From contig CALFMO010000044.1 in the NCBI GenBank assembly GCA_937879855.1, positions 37,388 through 101,387 on the forward strand: 64,000 nt of DNA, written 5' to 3'. The translations under genes and the position numbers were made by a program. The notes below the pieces were generated by a model that was not told the origin of the DNA, ran no database searches, and saw only the letters and a program-made list of their open reading frames with translations. Below, in pieces: positions 1 through 8,761 of this stretch. The number at the start of each line of letters is the position of its first letter. The first letter of the stretch is position 1. The stretch is from an uncultured Acidobacteriaceae bacterium (lineage in GTDB: Bacteria > Acidobacteriota > Terriglobia > Terriglobales > Acidobacteriaceae).

Positions 1-569
1 GGACACTGTTGCTTCAGGTTCGCCAATAGCTTCTGCATCTCTTGAGCGACAAGGTCGTCCCGGTGCTTTGCTTGAAGCCTCTTGAATAGGGACTGCGAGA
101 TCCATCCCCGGCAGTCGTTGGTGCCAAGCTGACGATCCTCCACGACCAACAATCGGCAGTCCGGCACCTCGATCATCACTTTGCACGAGGACACTAGAAT
201 CCCGAAGTAGGTCATGGCAGCCTGCGGCGAGAAGCGGAACCTCTCTGCCAGCCGTTTCTCGTATTTCGTCTCGACTGCGTAGAACTTTCCTTTCTTCGCG
301 CTGCCGCTGGCCCCAACAAGGTTGTAGCGAATCCCATCGAATTCGACCCGGGTGAGAGCCTGCTCCACGATCGCTTGCTCACAGGCGTCCAAGGGCTCCG
401 TGGGCACGTCAACTGTAGCCACGCGGATACCTGGATAAAATCCCTGCAGGAGAGTGTTCGTGAGCTGCTCTTCTCGGGCTAGTTTCATGGTTTTCTTCGA
501 CAAATGACCGTCGCGATCAAGTTCGAGCGCGAAGATCGGCATCGTGCTGTACTCCATAACGTTTGGCAT
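1..569 (-). CDS. hypothetical protein at end of conjugation operon, 3' part outside window (possible QDE-1/YonO-like polymerase N-terminus)
   Basis: The frame is open from an ATG at 569, preceded by AAGGAGATCAGAG, to the window edge: about 189 residues without a stop. I do not recognise it securely. Two stretches recall cellular RNA-dependent RNA polymerases and the phage polymerase YonO: YNLVGASGSAKKGKFYAV (about residues 82-99) resembles their FSSSQLR-type segment, and TNDCRGWISQSL (about 151-162) resembles their tDGvGxIS segment. The catalytic DxDGD motif of that family would lie beyond the window, so the assignment cannot be confirmed here. It is the last visible gene of the minus-strand conjugation run and may be a transferred or element-maintenance protein. 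That role is inference. Confidence 0.6.
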   Translation of the reverse strand, partial: MPNVMEYSTMPIFALELDRDGHLSKKTMKLAREEQLTNTLLQGFYPGIRVATVDVPTEPLDACEQAIVEQALTRVEFDGIRYNLVGASGSAKKGKFYAVETKYEKRLAERFRFSPQAAMTYFGILVSSCKVMIEVPDCRLLVVEDRQLGTNDCRGWISQSLFKRLQAKHRDDLVAQEMQKLLANLKQQC

Positions 570-707
570 CTCTGATCTCCTTATCTGTCGGGCAATGGAC
601 AAGAAAGGAGGTGGCTTGTGCCAGTCTCCTCGCTGCCCATTGCCGAAAACGGTGAAAAAGGTTTCGGCCAAGCAGCGAAGCGCCAGGCCTGCACGAGTTG
701 TTTGTTG

Positions 708-1037
708 TTAGACCATCGTTCCCGCTACGGATCGTGAGGTTCTGACTGTTCGCGGATGCCGGCGATTGTTGAAAGCTTGTTTCAGCTCGCTACAAAATCG
801 CCGAAGACTGCGCAGTTTGAACCAGCACCACTCTCCCCATGCCCACAGCCCACAGAGCAGGCCGATCGCGAGGAGAGCAACTGTTGCCGCCACCACAACA
901 TCAACGATGTTGAGGGGCGCATATTGAAGGTACGTGCGAGTCTCATCGAAGAGTTGATACCCGACAATGAGCCCGACGACTTTAGTTACGGCGAAGAGCC
1001 ACGGCTTGAAGTGTGTCAGGAACCGTTGCTTCACCAT
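708..1037 (-). CDS. small membrane protein in conjugation cluster
   Basis: 109 residues from an ATG at 1037 preceded by AGGAGGAAAAGAA. Upstream in-frame codons exist but have no comparable ribosome-binding site. Two hydrophobic segments are visible, at about residues 15-30 (WLFAVTKVVGLIVGYQL) and about 47-70 (IVDVVVAATVALLAIGLLCGLW), followed by a basic Arg-rich tail. No family was recognised. Position and strand place it with the type IV secretion genes, so it may be an inner-membrane accessory of transfer, but nothing in the sequence proves that. Confidence 0.6.
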   Translation of the reverse strand: MVKQRFLTHFKPWLFAVTKVVGLIVGYQLFDETRTYLQYAPLNIVDVVVAATVALLAIGLLCGLWAWGEWCWFKLRSLRRFCSELKQAFNNRRHPRTVRTSRSVAGTMV

Positions 1038-1252
1038 TTCTTTTCCTCCTTTTCTGTCTGGAACCAGCACAGACAGGAGGGCGCTGCGCGGCTCTCTTCG
1101 CTGTCCTGGTCGAAAACGTTTCAGGTTCCCGGCCAGGTTCGCGAAAGAACCGGACCAGCACTCATCCACAATCAGCTTGTGGATCGCTCACTACAGACCA
1201 ACGTCTGTGATGAAACCGTGTGCTATGAATGCCAAGAACTACTCCCGGTCCC

Positions 1253-1576
1253 TCACCCAGTTCCTTTCCTTGTGACCGGTTCCCGCTTCAGTTCCGGATT
1301 TTTGCCAGCAAAATCTGCCACAGGGCGCCACTCTTGCAGGCTGTAATAGGTCACGCCCAGCTTAAGGGCCTCAACCCGAGCTTCACCTTCGTTCGAAAAC
1401 TCCCGGCCCAGTTCGGGGGCGTGGCCGTTGGCGCCTGACTTAGGCAAGAAGAATCGCGCCCCAGACATGGTTTCCTCTTCTCCCGCGGAGCGTGCGCGCC
1501 GATTCCCCTTGCTGGCCAGACGGTTGCTAGATTGGCTTGCTTTTTCATCGGGCGGAGATGCAATCATGGTCGCCAT
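1253..1576 (-). CDS. hypothetical protein of the conjugation operon
   Basis: 107 residues, ATG at 1576 with GAGGACC just upstream, starting 27 bp after the VirB8-like stop. The N-terminal third is low-complexity and Ser/Arg rich. The C-terminal half (from about residue 52, containing GREFSNEGEARVEALKLG and YYSLQEWRP) looks folded and is probably the conserved part. An internal Met at about residue 37 is an alternative start. No signal peptide or membrane segment. Function unknown. Confidence 0.55.
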   Translation of the reverse strand: MATMIASPPDEKASQSSNRLASKGNRRARSAGEEETMSGARFFLPKSGANGHAPELGREFSNEGEARVEALKLGVTYYSLQEWRPVADFAGKNPELKREPVTRKGTG

Positions 1577-1603
1577 AATGGTCCTCTTCCGACATCCGTA
1601 ATT

Positions 1604-2365
1604 TCAGTTGTCCAGTTCACTGCGCTGTAGAAGACTGTTGTCTCGGTCCCCCACCATCTGTTGTTCGGAATAGTCGGCTATCAACAGGCCGCTCGGGTTT
1701 AGCTCCGTGCGGCGTTCTTCCATCAGGCGCAGGTTGTACTGGCCAACGATCCGGTCTGTCACCTCGGTCCCGTTCTTGATTCTGTGAATCTCTTTCACGG
1801 CAAATACCACATAACTCCACGGGACATCCTTGGATCGTTCGATGGACCGAATTCGGAAGTCCGAGATGATCTGGTCCTGCTGGATCTTTCCAATGGTGTC
1901 GTCGTCACGCAGTTTATCCATGGTTAGCTTGCGCAGGTTGCCGGTCATCATGTTGAGGGACTCGGCAAAGTTACGCGTGACGGAATCGGGCGTGTACGAC
2001 AGGTAGTGCTGGAGAAATCGCCGTAGCACGGCCCTTCCTTCGAGATCGGTGGGGGCTGTTGAATCCGACGCTGCGCCGCCCGTTGCCGCGGCTGCCGATA
2101 GCATCAACTCAAGCTTCGACGTGGGATCGGTTGCGGTTCGTGCGCCGACCACAGTCGCGGCGCCGTCCTTGTCGACTCGGATGATCACAGGGGGCTGGAT
2201 ACGGACGTAGATGGCGAACCCCAACGATCCGCAAGCAATCACGCCAAAAACCAGTGCAAGGAACATGGCACGATTGGCGTAGGCCCGAAGCATGCCATCG
2301 TGCTCGTAGTACTTCGTGTACGCGGTGATTTCTGGAACGGTTCTCGATTCAGCCATTGTTCTCAT
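1604..2365 (-). CDS. VirB8/TrbF-like type IV secretion inner-membrane protein
   Basis: About 253 residues. A short cytoplasmic N-terminus, one transmembrane helix (FLALVFGVIACGSLGFAIYV) and a large periplasmic domain match the VirB8/TrbF layout, in which the protein bridges the inner-membrane complex and the VirB9/VirB10 core. The periplasmic part carries the family-like FLQHYLSYTPDSVTRNF and a VGQYNLRLMEERR segment near the end. Start choice is uncertain: ATG codons lie at 2365 and 2356, and an in-frame GTG at 2413 overlaps the upstream stop as GTGA, which would add 16 residues. It follows the VirB6-like gene directly. Confidence 0.85.
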   Translation of the reverse strand: MRTMAESRTVPEITAYTKYYEHDGMLRAYANRAMFLALVFGVIACGSLGFAIYVRIQPPVIIRVDKDGAATVVGARTATDPTSKLELMLSAAAATGGAASDSTAPTDLEGRAVLRRFLQHYLSYTPDSVTRNFAESLNMMTGNLRKLTMDKLRDDDTIGKIQQDQIISDFRIRSIERSKDVPWSYVVFAVKEIHRIKNGTEVTDRIVGQYNLRLMEERRTELNPSGLLIADYSEQQMVGDRDNSLLQRSELDN

Positions 2366-2409
2366 CGCACCCAATCCATCTCTGTTCGTCTCACACTCGC
2401 CTTCATTCC

Positions 2410-3489
2410 TCACACAGCGAGGACGGCTCCGGATGCTCCAATCCCGCCCGGAGAGACTGCATTACCCGCTGCTACATCTGAGCTTGGCGGTATTGGAGGT
2501 TTCGATTCCGCCAACCCGCCGCCACGCGCGTTCCCGTCTCCGCCTGCCCTTGGACCACCAGCCGAACCCGGCCCGCCAGGAGAGGGTGAGCCGGGGTCAG
2601 ACATGGCCTGGGGAGGGCCAGTGGGCGCGACTTGTGAGGCGGAGTTCGAACTTAAGATGGTTCTGGCAGTCCTGTTTACAACTGCAGCTAGGGCAAAAAC
2701 TGTGCTCCCGACATCTCCGCGTACCAGTCGACTCGCCATGAAGGGTATCAATGCAATAGCGATCGAGAATAAAACGCTTACCGCTCCCAAAAGAATCATT
2801 TGGCTGGAGCCGACGAACGCATTGAGGACGCCATTTCCACCCAGTACGGCGTTTACGCTGTTCATTTGCAAGGCGGTGATGAGAACTTGGAGAATCGCAT
2901 AGAGCAGGCCCCAACTCTGAAAGATCATAAGATTCACAAAGTAGGTCCGCGACAGCTGCCCCATCGACTTGCTTGGCCACAAGGCCAATACGAAAGGCCC
3001 CACTAGATAAAGGGTTGATCCGTACATGACATAGGCGAGCGTGAACAAGGTGTAGCTGACCGGTAGAATAATCAGCCCAATCAGGATCAGAAGCACGTCC
3101 AGAAGTCCGGAGATGGCTCCGGTTACGAGCGTCCAAAAGCTGGATAGCCCCTGCTGGCCCACGTAGGCGCTTACGGAATTCAGCCAATTCTGAATCACAT
3201 CTCCAATGCCATTGGTGTTGTAGATGTAGTCGGCGACGCCATTGAACATCCCGTTCACGGACCGAAATGCCTGCTGGTAATTGATGAAGACCAAGCCGAG
3301 GACCAGGTACTTGATCCCCGCTACTCCAAGCGCTCGTACGTCGCCGCCATTGCTATAAGCTTCGTAGACCGCGTACAACAAACTAAGGATGAGGATCGCA
3401 CCCGCGAGTTGCAACACCGGCCCAGTAACATTCTGGTCGATCCCATTGAGCGCCGTCTGGAGCACCTGCTCGAAGTAGAAACTTGGCAT
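2410..3489 (-). CDS. TrbL/VirB6-like polytopic type IV secretion membrane protein
   Basis: 359 residues, ATG at 3489 with GGGAGAGAG upstream. Several hydrophobic helices between residues about 25 and 270 (for example LQLAGAILILSLLYAVYEA and LLDVLLILIGLIILPVSYTLF) followed by a disordered Gly/Pro/Ser-rich tail of about 80 residues are typical of TrbL/VirB6. These proteins form part of the inner-membrane channel used by substrate DNA. The gene lies between a VirB5-like gene and the VirB8-like gene, the classical VirB5-VirB6-VirB8 order. Confidence 0.85.
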   Translation of the reverse strand: MPSFYFEQVLQTALNGIDQNVTGPVLQLAGAILILSLLYAVYEAYSNGGDVRALGVAGIKYLVLGLVFINYQQAFRSVNGMFNGVADYIYNTNGIGDVIQNWLNSVSAYVGQQGLSSFWTLVTGAISGLLDVLLILIGLIILPVSYTLFTLAYVMYGSTLYLVGPFVLALWPSKSMGQLSRTYFVNLMIFQSWGLLYAILQVLITALQMNSVNAVLGGNGVLNAFVGSSQMILLGAVSVLFSIAIALIPFMASRLVRGDVGSTVFALAAVVNRTARTILSSNSASQVAPTGPPQAMSDPGSPSPGGPGSAGGPRAGGDGNARGGGLAESKPPIPPSSDVAAGNAVSPGGIGASGAVLAV

Positions 3490-3508
3490 AAACTCTCTCC
3501 CACCGTCC

Positions 3509-4324
3509 TCAGTTGTGCTGCAGCAAGTTCATCAGTTGCCGACGAAGGTTGGTTGTATTCGTCGCGCCCATTTTTATGTCCGCGCTTGAATTGGCGAGAT
3601 CGATGGCCCGCAATCGCATCAAATCTGCCGTTGCTGCCTGAGTGTAGGCATTGGCCCGAACCAGCCACGCATCCGCCTGAGCTTCAATAATCGGCGCACT
3701 CCCTGGGGCCGCAGTCTGAATGCTTTGGTTAATTTGGCCGGCCGCCTGAATTTCCAGGTCCGACAACGCATCGATCTGAATGGCTCTTTTCATCGCACCC
3801 TGGGCCGCTGCGTCAGTCATATCGATGAGGTCTCTCACTTGCGGTGACGCATCCGTTGTCGTGGGTACCGGCCCGTACAGAGCGGTGTAATTCGCAGAGG
3901 TTTGCGGGATCTGACTCGCATTGCGGGAAAGAAGAGTCGCCTCAAGTTGCTGCGGATTTGGTTGGGTTGCGCTGTTCACCGGGATGTGGATCAGAGCCTG
4001 AATTCGCGCAAAGATGCCTTGCTGGCTTCCCACCAAAGCTTGGGCTTGGGTGATTGCACTGGTTGGCCAGACCACCGTCTGCTCGAATTGCAGCATCTCC
4101 TTATCCACACCGAGAATCGCACTCAGGGAACTAGCGATGGTTTTCAGTGAATTGGCGATGCTCGACAGACCCGCTGCGAGAATCACACAGCAAGGGCTGA
4201 GGGCTTGCCCCGTGGCTGGCCACGGGGCAGTTAGGGCCAGAATGATGACGAGGATGATGATACGGAGCCTGCGACTCCACACCCAAGACTTGCTCCGCTC
4301 CAGAGCTGCCGAGACGCTTGTCAT
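3509..4324 (-). CDS. VirB5/TrbJ-like minor pilus protein, copy 1
   Basis: 271 residues from the ATG at 4324, supported by AAGGAAAAG; an upstream in-frame TTG at 4345 abuts the preceding stop but has no such site. A membrane/signal segment at about residues 21-40 (IIILVIILALTAPWPATGQA) precedes a helical secreted domain rich in Gln, Ala and Asn. VirB5/TrbJ proteins are exported helical proteins at the pilus tip or base. It is clearly paralogous to its upstream neighbour: both share a QT-VWP motif, a PTPTDA-like segment, an APGSxP segment and a terminal QHN. No other domain seen. Confidence 0.75.
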   Translation of the reverse strand: MTSVSAALERSKSWVWSRRLRIIILVIILALTAPWPATGQALSPCCVILAAGLSSIANSLKTIASSLSAILGVDKEMLQFEQTVVWPTSAITQAQALVGSQQGIFARIQALIHIPVNSATQPNPQQLEATLLSRNASQIPQTSANYTALYGPVPTTTDASPQVRDLIDMTDAAAQGAMKRAIQIDALSDLEIQAAGQINQSIQTAAPGSAPIIEAQADAWLVRANAYTQAATADLMRLRAIDLANSSADIKMGATNTTNLRRQLMNLLQHN

Positions 4325-4345
4325 AAGACTTTTCCTTTCTGACAA

Positions 4346-5182
4346 TCAGTTGTGTTGCGAGAGGTTCATGATGGTGCCTCGCAATTGTGTAGTGAACATC
4401 GCCCCTCGTTTCCGCAGTCCGTTCTGGTGCGCGATGCGGGCAGCTTCCTGGCGTAGTTCCGCGGCCAACATCTTTTGCGTCAGCGCCTGGCTCCGAATAC
4501 TGGATGACGTCGCGGTCGCTGTTAAGAACGGGGTCGATCCTGGGACTGCCTGGCCGGCGGCACTCTCAATCGAGTCCGCCGCTTGCAGTTCCAAGTCGGT
4601 CGCGCTATCCGCGGCTTTGAGCGTCTTCAAACTGTCGAGTGTCAGGGCATCGTCAAAATCCGACATGTCTCGATCGGCCTGATTCGCGTCGGTTGGCGTT
4701 GGAATCGTTCGATAGGTGCTGTTGAAAGATTGCGTCAGGCCGCCAAAATTGTTCACCTGGTGATCTCGTATCAAGCTTTCCATTGACTGCGGCGCCGGCA
4801 GCGTGGCGCTCCGCAGGTTGATGTGTAGAATGCCCGACATGAGATTGCGATACTGGCCGATCATTTGGAGCACGAGCGAATTGGATTGGTTGATCGATGG
4901 CACCGGCCAGACGGTCGTTTGGTAGAAATTGCTGTTCGCACTGCGAGTGCCGTGGATACTGTTCACTACCGGCAGAATCATCGAGTTGAGCACCTTCAGC
5001 ACCGCTTGAATCGCTTGGATGATCCCCCCTTGGGCCTGGGTCTTCGCTTGCGGCGGAATCACCACCAACATGAGCACCATGACCCCGGCCAGGGTCAGGG
5101 CAAACACACGGCGGCGACCATTCACGATCAGAACTACCCACGCGAATGCCGAAAATAAAACGGCGTATAGCAAGCAGTGCAT
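4346..5182 (-). CDS. VirB5/TrbJ-like minor pilus protein, copy 2
   Basis: 278 residues, ATG at 5182 with AGGAGG upstream. Two hydrophobic stretches at the N-terminus (residues 1-20 and about 27-44) precede a helical domain homologous to that of the next gene downstream. The shared features are QTTVWPVPSI versus QTVVWPTSAI, TIPTPTDANQADRD versus PVPTTTDASPQVRD, and a matching C-terminus. The two genes are only 21 bp apart, so this is a tandem duplication that has diverged considerably. It probably works as an exported component of the mating apparatus, as TrbJ/VirB5 do. Confidence 0.75.
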   Translation of the reverse strand: MHCLLYAVLFSAFAWVVLIVNGRRRVFALTLAGVMVLMLVVIPPQAKTQAQGGIIQAIQAVLKVLNSMILPVVNSIHGTRSANSNFYQTTVWPVPSINQSNSLVLQMIGQYRNLMSGILHINLRSATLPAPQSMESLIRDHQVNNFGGLTQSFNSTYRTIPTPTDANQADRDMSDFDDALTLDSLKTLKAADSATDLELQAADSIESAAGQAVPGSTPFLTATATSSSIRSQALTQKMLAAELRQEAARIAHQNGLRKRGAMFTTQLRGTIMNLSQHN

Positions 5183-5252
5183 TTCATTGCCTCCTGATCT
5201 CCAACCGAACTGGTCTAACTTCGTCTTGCGCTCTGATCATCCCCAGGGCCCA

Positions 5253-7928
5253 TCACGCGCTTGCCTCGGCTACTTCTCTTTCCTTCCGTTCGCCAGTTGT
5301 TGCCGCCACTGCGCCCGACAATTCCTCGGGCAGAGGGGCTACGTCCGCGAGTCCTAGCGGAAACCGCTGGGCGAGATCTCGATAGCATTCGAGCAATGAG
5401 CGGCTGACAGATTTGTTTAGAAACCAAGCGCGGTATTTCCTTTCGCGCGGGAACGTAGTGCAGATCCAATAACAGAGTGGCGTGGGCACGATGCGTATCG
5501 TCTGCGTCGTCTCCGCTTTCTCCCCGATGACCAGCAATACATCCGCGCTTCGGCCTTTACGCGGCGCGCCGAACTCCTTGACTTGGCCTACTGCCACTGG
5601 GTTCAGAGAGAGGTGATTCACCAGCGCCCTGACATCGCCCGGTTGCTGACCGATGATCTTCGTACTTGCATTCTTCAGGATGCCCGGCCCGTGCAGGCGG
5701 GGCTGGAACTCGGTCCCAACAAAATCTTCTACAGTCTGGCTGATACCCCAGACGCTCGAGTTCCGCTTGCGGGCCGTCCGGAAAAGCTGCACAACTTCGG
5801 GCGCCAGCGCCGGGGAGTCCAATAGAAACCAGCACTCATCCAGAACGGTGATGCTGGGTCGTCCGGTCTTTCCAGTGGCTCGCGAAGCCATCGCGCTCGC
5901 GACGAGCATGCTCATTGCTGTTTCAAGCCTCGGATCGGAGCTGAGACCTTCGACGTTGAAGAAGAGCCAATCGCTATCCAGTTGCATCGTGGTCGGTCTG
6001 TCGAAGAGGTTCGCGTAGATGCCACTCTCTCCCGTCCACGAGCGCAACTTGATCGCGGCAAGACGCGCTTCGTCCATGGTGCGCTGCATCTTCTCGGCGT
6101 CCCGCCAATTGGCCAACTCTTCGCGCAGGTCATTGAATGTCGGGATTGGATTCGAATAGCGGATCGCGCAGCGCTTGTACACCCTCGGGATCGCGTCGGT
6201 TAGGACATTGTCGAGGAGTGCGGTATCAGATCCAGAGCTCTCGCCGATCATGTGCCGTGTAAGGTTTTTCAGAAAGGCGGTCTTTTCTTTGCTTGGCGTG
6301 GTTTCTCCCGCCGGCAGATCCCACGGGTTCAACGTCTCCCTGCCATCGAGGTCCACGTTGATGACACGCCCGCCCATTAGTTCGACCAGCGGTTCGTACG
6401 AATCGCCCCTCTCCAAAACGGAAATCAGTGGCTTCGCGCGGGCCATCATCAGGAGAAATCCTTGAGTCATGAAAGTTTTTCCGGCTCCGCTCTTGGCCAT
6501 AATTAGCAGGTTGGCGTCACCCAGAGTTGAATCGAATGGCGAAAATGGTATGAGTTGACGATAGGGTGTTTCGAACAACATCAAGGGCGAGTTTGGTGTG
6601 CCACTCCAGGGCATTTCCACCGGCAACAGATCCGCGGCGTGCAGAGTGAGGACGTCGAGTTCCCGTTTGTTGGTTTCTCCCTGCCCCGGCAGACTCGAAA
6701 AGAAGAATCGCTTTTGCGCTAGCGTCTCCGGAATACCGCGAGCCCCGTTCATTCGGCCGATGGCATGGAGAACTCGCTGGCGGCGGTCAGCAAGAATGCG
6801 TTCCGCTTGCTCAGTTTCCATGCGGTTGCATGCCGGCCGTGAAGTCCGGATCGCGATGGTCAGGCTCATCTGACAGGACTTCAGCGAGCTTGCAATCAGA
6901 TCTTGCAATACCTTGATTAGCTGATGTTCCGCTACTTGCGCGTCGACATTCAGCCGGAAGCCACCGTGAATGTCTTTCTGAGCGGCTGTCATTTTTCGCA
7001 GCCGGCTCTTGTATTGCTTCACCGACTTTGCCTGGTCCGGAAGAACTACCTCGGCGGCGATCACAATCGGGAAGTCGATGACGACGAGTTCCCGTAATAC
7101 GCCCGGGAAGGTGGCGTCCGGCAAGTCTTTCAAACTGATGAACGAATAGAGGAGCCCGCCGACTTTCAGATACTCATCGAGTTCGTCTTCGATGTTTACG
7201 TTTGCTATTTGGCTTCGGGCGCTTTCGTAAGTAACCGACGTATCCGAACGCCGATAAGGGGCCCGATCGGTCCCGAGAGGATGCAGCGCCCTCTTGATTT
7301 CGAGGAAGAGATCATCACCCGACATTCGCGAAAGCGTCATCCCGGTCGATTGAAGCGTTGCCTCTACTCCTGACATCAAGCTTCGGAACTCAGCGACGAG
7401 GTCTTCATGTTCGCGACGACCTCGTTCGATACATTTAGTCGCTGACATGCTGAGACTGCTGCCGCGCATCTTCTTCTTCCACTCGAGCTCGGAAGACTGG
7501 TGATGGATCCTCGGGTCCCAATTGAAGTAGAAGTGCAGGAAATGGCGAAGGTAGAAGCCGTCGGCATCCTTTTTCGACCAAGCATCCGCCTGTTGTCGGT
7601 CCAGCGCTTGCAAAACTGGACTTGGGTTCCGCTGCTCGCGGTTGTAGCGTCCAAGCAGATCCCCAACCCCCTCCGAGATCTCAAAACGGGCCTGCATCCG
7701 CATGGAGCGCTCGGGCAGCGACCGAACGAGCGCTTCGAGTGCTAACTTCGTGCGGTTACGCTCTTCGTCGCTCGCGTAATATGAGTTGATCCCGCTTACT
7801 GAGTAGCCGGCCACGAAGGAGCCGTTCACCTGGATGAACAGGTCGTCGGCGATGTCTCGCACCTTCAGTTGCTCACACAACGGTGGTTGGCCCAGCGACC
7901 GGTTGTACTCTTGGCCCGTAAGCGGCAT
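5253..7928 (-). CDS. VirB4/TrbE-like conjugation ATPase
   Basis: 891 residues from the ATG at 7928 (GAGGAAACGAAG upstream); an alternative GTG at 7955 overlaps the upstream stop as GTGA. The N-terminal CagE/TrbE-type domain is followed by a RecA-like motor with Walker A AKSGAGKT (residues 478-485) and Walker B ITVLDECW (693-700). VirB4 proteins are the most conserved type IV secretion components. They energise pilus assembly and substrate transport at the cytoplasmic face of the inner membrane. Length is within the normal range (about 800-900). Confidence 0.95.
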   Translation of the reverse strand: MPLTGQEYNRSLGQPPLCEQLKVRDIADDLFIQVNGSFVAGYSVSGINSYYASDEERNRTKLALEALVRSLPERSMRMQARFEISEGVGDLLGRYNREQRNPSPVLQALDRQQADAWSKKDADGFYLRHFLHFYFNWDPRIHHQSSELEWKKKMRGSSLSMSATKCIERGRREHEDLVAEFRSLMSGVEATLQSTGMTLSRMSGDDLFLEIKRALHPLGTDRAPYRRSDTSVTYESARSQIANVNIEDELDEYLKVGGLLYSFISLKDLPDATFPGVLRELVVIDFPIVIAAEVVLPDQAKSVKQYKSRLRKMTAAQKDIHGGFRLNVDAQVAEHQLIKVLQDLIASSLKSCQMSLTIAIRTSRPACNRMETEQAERILADRRQRVLHAIGRMNGARGIPETLAQKRFFFSSLPGQGETNKRELDVLTLHAADLLPVEMPWSGTPNSPLMLFETPYRQLIPFSPFDSTLGDANLLIMAKSGAGKTFMTQGFLLMMARAKPLISVLERGDSYEPLVELMGGRVINVDLDGRETLNPWDLPAGETTPSKEKTAFLKNLTRHMIGESSGSDTALLDNVLTDAIPRVYKRCAIRYSNPIPTFNDLREELANWRDAEKMQRTMDEARLAAIKLRSWTGESGIYANLFDRPTTMQLDSDWLFFNVEGLSSDPRLETAMSMLVASAMASRATGKTGRPSITVLDECWFLLDSPALAPEVVQLFRTARKRNSSVWGISQTVEDFVGTEFQPRLHGPGILKNASTKIIGQQPGDVRALVNHLSLNPVAVGQVKEFGAPRKGRSADVLLVIGEKAETTQTIRIVPTPLCYWICTTFPRERKYRAWFLNKSVSRSLLECYRDLAQRFPLGLADVAPLPEELSGAVAATTGERKEREVAEASA

Positions 7929-7951
7929 CTTCGTTTCCTCATTCCTTGATG

Positions 7952-8269
7952 TCACTCGCGCGTTAGTTCCCGGTCCCGCTCAAGCGCCGAATAGACGTGG
8001 GGTTTCGTGTGAAACATCACCCAATCCAAGAGATATCCACGCTGTTTGCCGTACTTGAACAGCATCAGAGCCGGTACACTCATAATCGGGACGATGTATT
8101 GCAGCACCATATTCATGGGCAAACCGAACATCTCCCGATTCAAGAATCTGCCGAAGATATTCATCACGACGGCCACTGCCAGGATCGCAAAAAGATCCTC
8201 TGCTTCGAGCCCGGCGAAGGTTACCCGCGTCCGTAGATTTCGGTAGACTGGCGTTACGTCCAGAGCCAT
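7952..8269 (-). CDS. VirB3/TrbD-like type IV secretion membrane protein
   Basis: 105 residues, ATG at 8269 with AGAAGGAGAAG upstream. Two adjacent hydrophobic segments (about residues 25-42 and 52-70) are followed by a cytoplasmic tail, as in VirB3/TrbD, which partners VirB4. The PVYRNLRTRVTFAGLEAEDL beginning resembles the usual VirB3 start. The stop overlaps a possible GTG start of the VirB4 gene, consistent with translational coupling of this conserved pair. Confidence 0.85.
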   Translation of the reverse strand: MALDVTPVYRNLRTRVTFAGLEAEDLFAILAVAVVMNIFGRFLNREMFGLPMNMVLQYIVPIMSVPALMLFKYGKQRGYLLDWVMFHTKPHVYSALERDRELTRE

Positions 8270-8284
8270 GGTTGTCTTCTCCTT

Positions 8285-8752
8285 CTAAGTCACTCCTGCG
8301 GTGCCGTGGCTCACTAAGAACTCTGCCAGCCGCAGCAGTCCCGACACCATCAAGCAGAGTCCGGCCGTAAAGAAATGCCGCATCCAGCTGCTTGTGGGAT
8401 GGATGTACGAGAACATTCCGATTCGCAATGCTCCTAAAGCCACTTGGGCCGCGGCATACACCGGTAAGATCACGTTTCCTACCCAGTTAATCAGCGTCGT
8501 TAGGGCCATCCAGTAGACGTCCGGGTTATTCCACGCCGCCTGGGATGCGAATCTCTCGAGAGCGCGTGTAAGGCCCGAAACCATCAAACATGCCAAAGCT
8601 CCATACATGCAGTGGGAGAATTCCTGCCCCTTTGAAAACTGGAGGATTGCCATGATGATGAATCCAGCGGCGATCGTTGGCAGGATGACGTTTCCTACCC
8701 AGTTCGAGAGATGCAAGATCCCGTTGTCCAACGACATTTGAGAGAAGTTCAT
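8285..8752 (-). CDS. tandem-duplicated TrbC/VirB2 pilin-like membrane protein
   Basis: 155 residues, ATG at 8752 after AGGAGC. The protein consists of two copies of a module seen once in the small pilin-like gene at 9537: NWVGNVILP, then a first membrane helix, about ten polar residues, and a second helix ending in LMVSG-L-R. The first copy covers about residues 17-68 and the second about 88-147. No signal peptide precedes the first module. TrbC/VirB2 proteins have two membrane helices and are processed to the conjugative pilin. This one may be a scaffold or a fused double subunit. Cyclisation or cleavage cannot be judged. Confidence 0.7.
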   Translation of the reverse strand: MNFSQMSLDNGILHLSNWVGNVILPTIAAGFIIMAILQFSKGQEFSHCMYGALACLMVSGLTRALERFASQAAWNNPDVYWMALTTLINWVGNVILPVYAAAQVALGALRIGMFSYIHPTSSWMRHFFTAGLCLMVSGLLRLAEFLVSHGTAGVT

Positions 8753-8761
8753 CTTCTGCTC

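Noticed and set aside
4014..4682. Plus-strand open frame across the two VirB5-like genes
   Set aside because: It is antisense to two genes with clear family resemblance and has no start signal or known motif.
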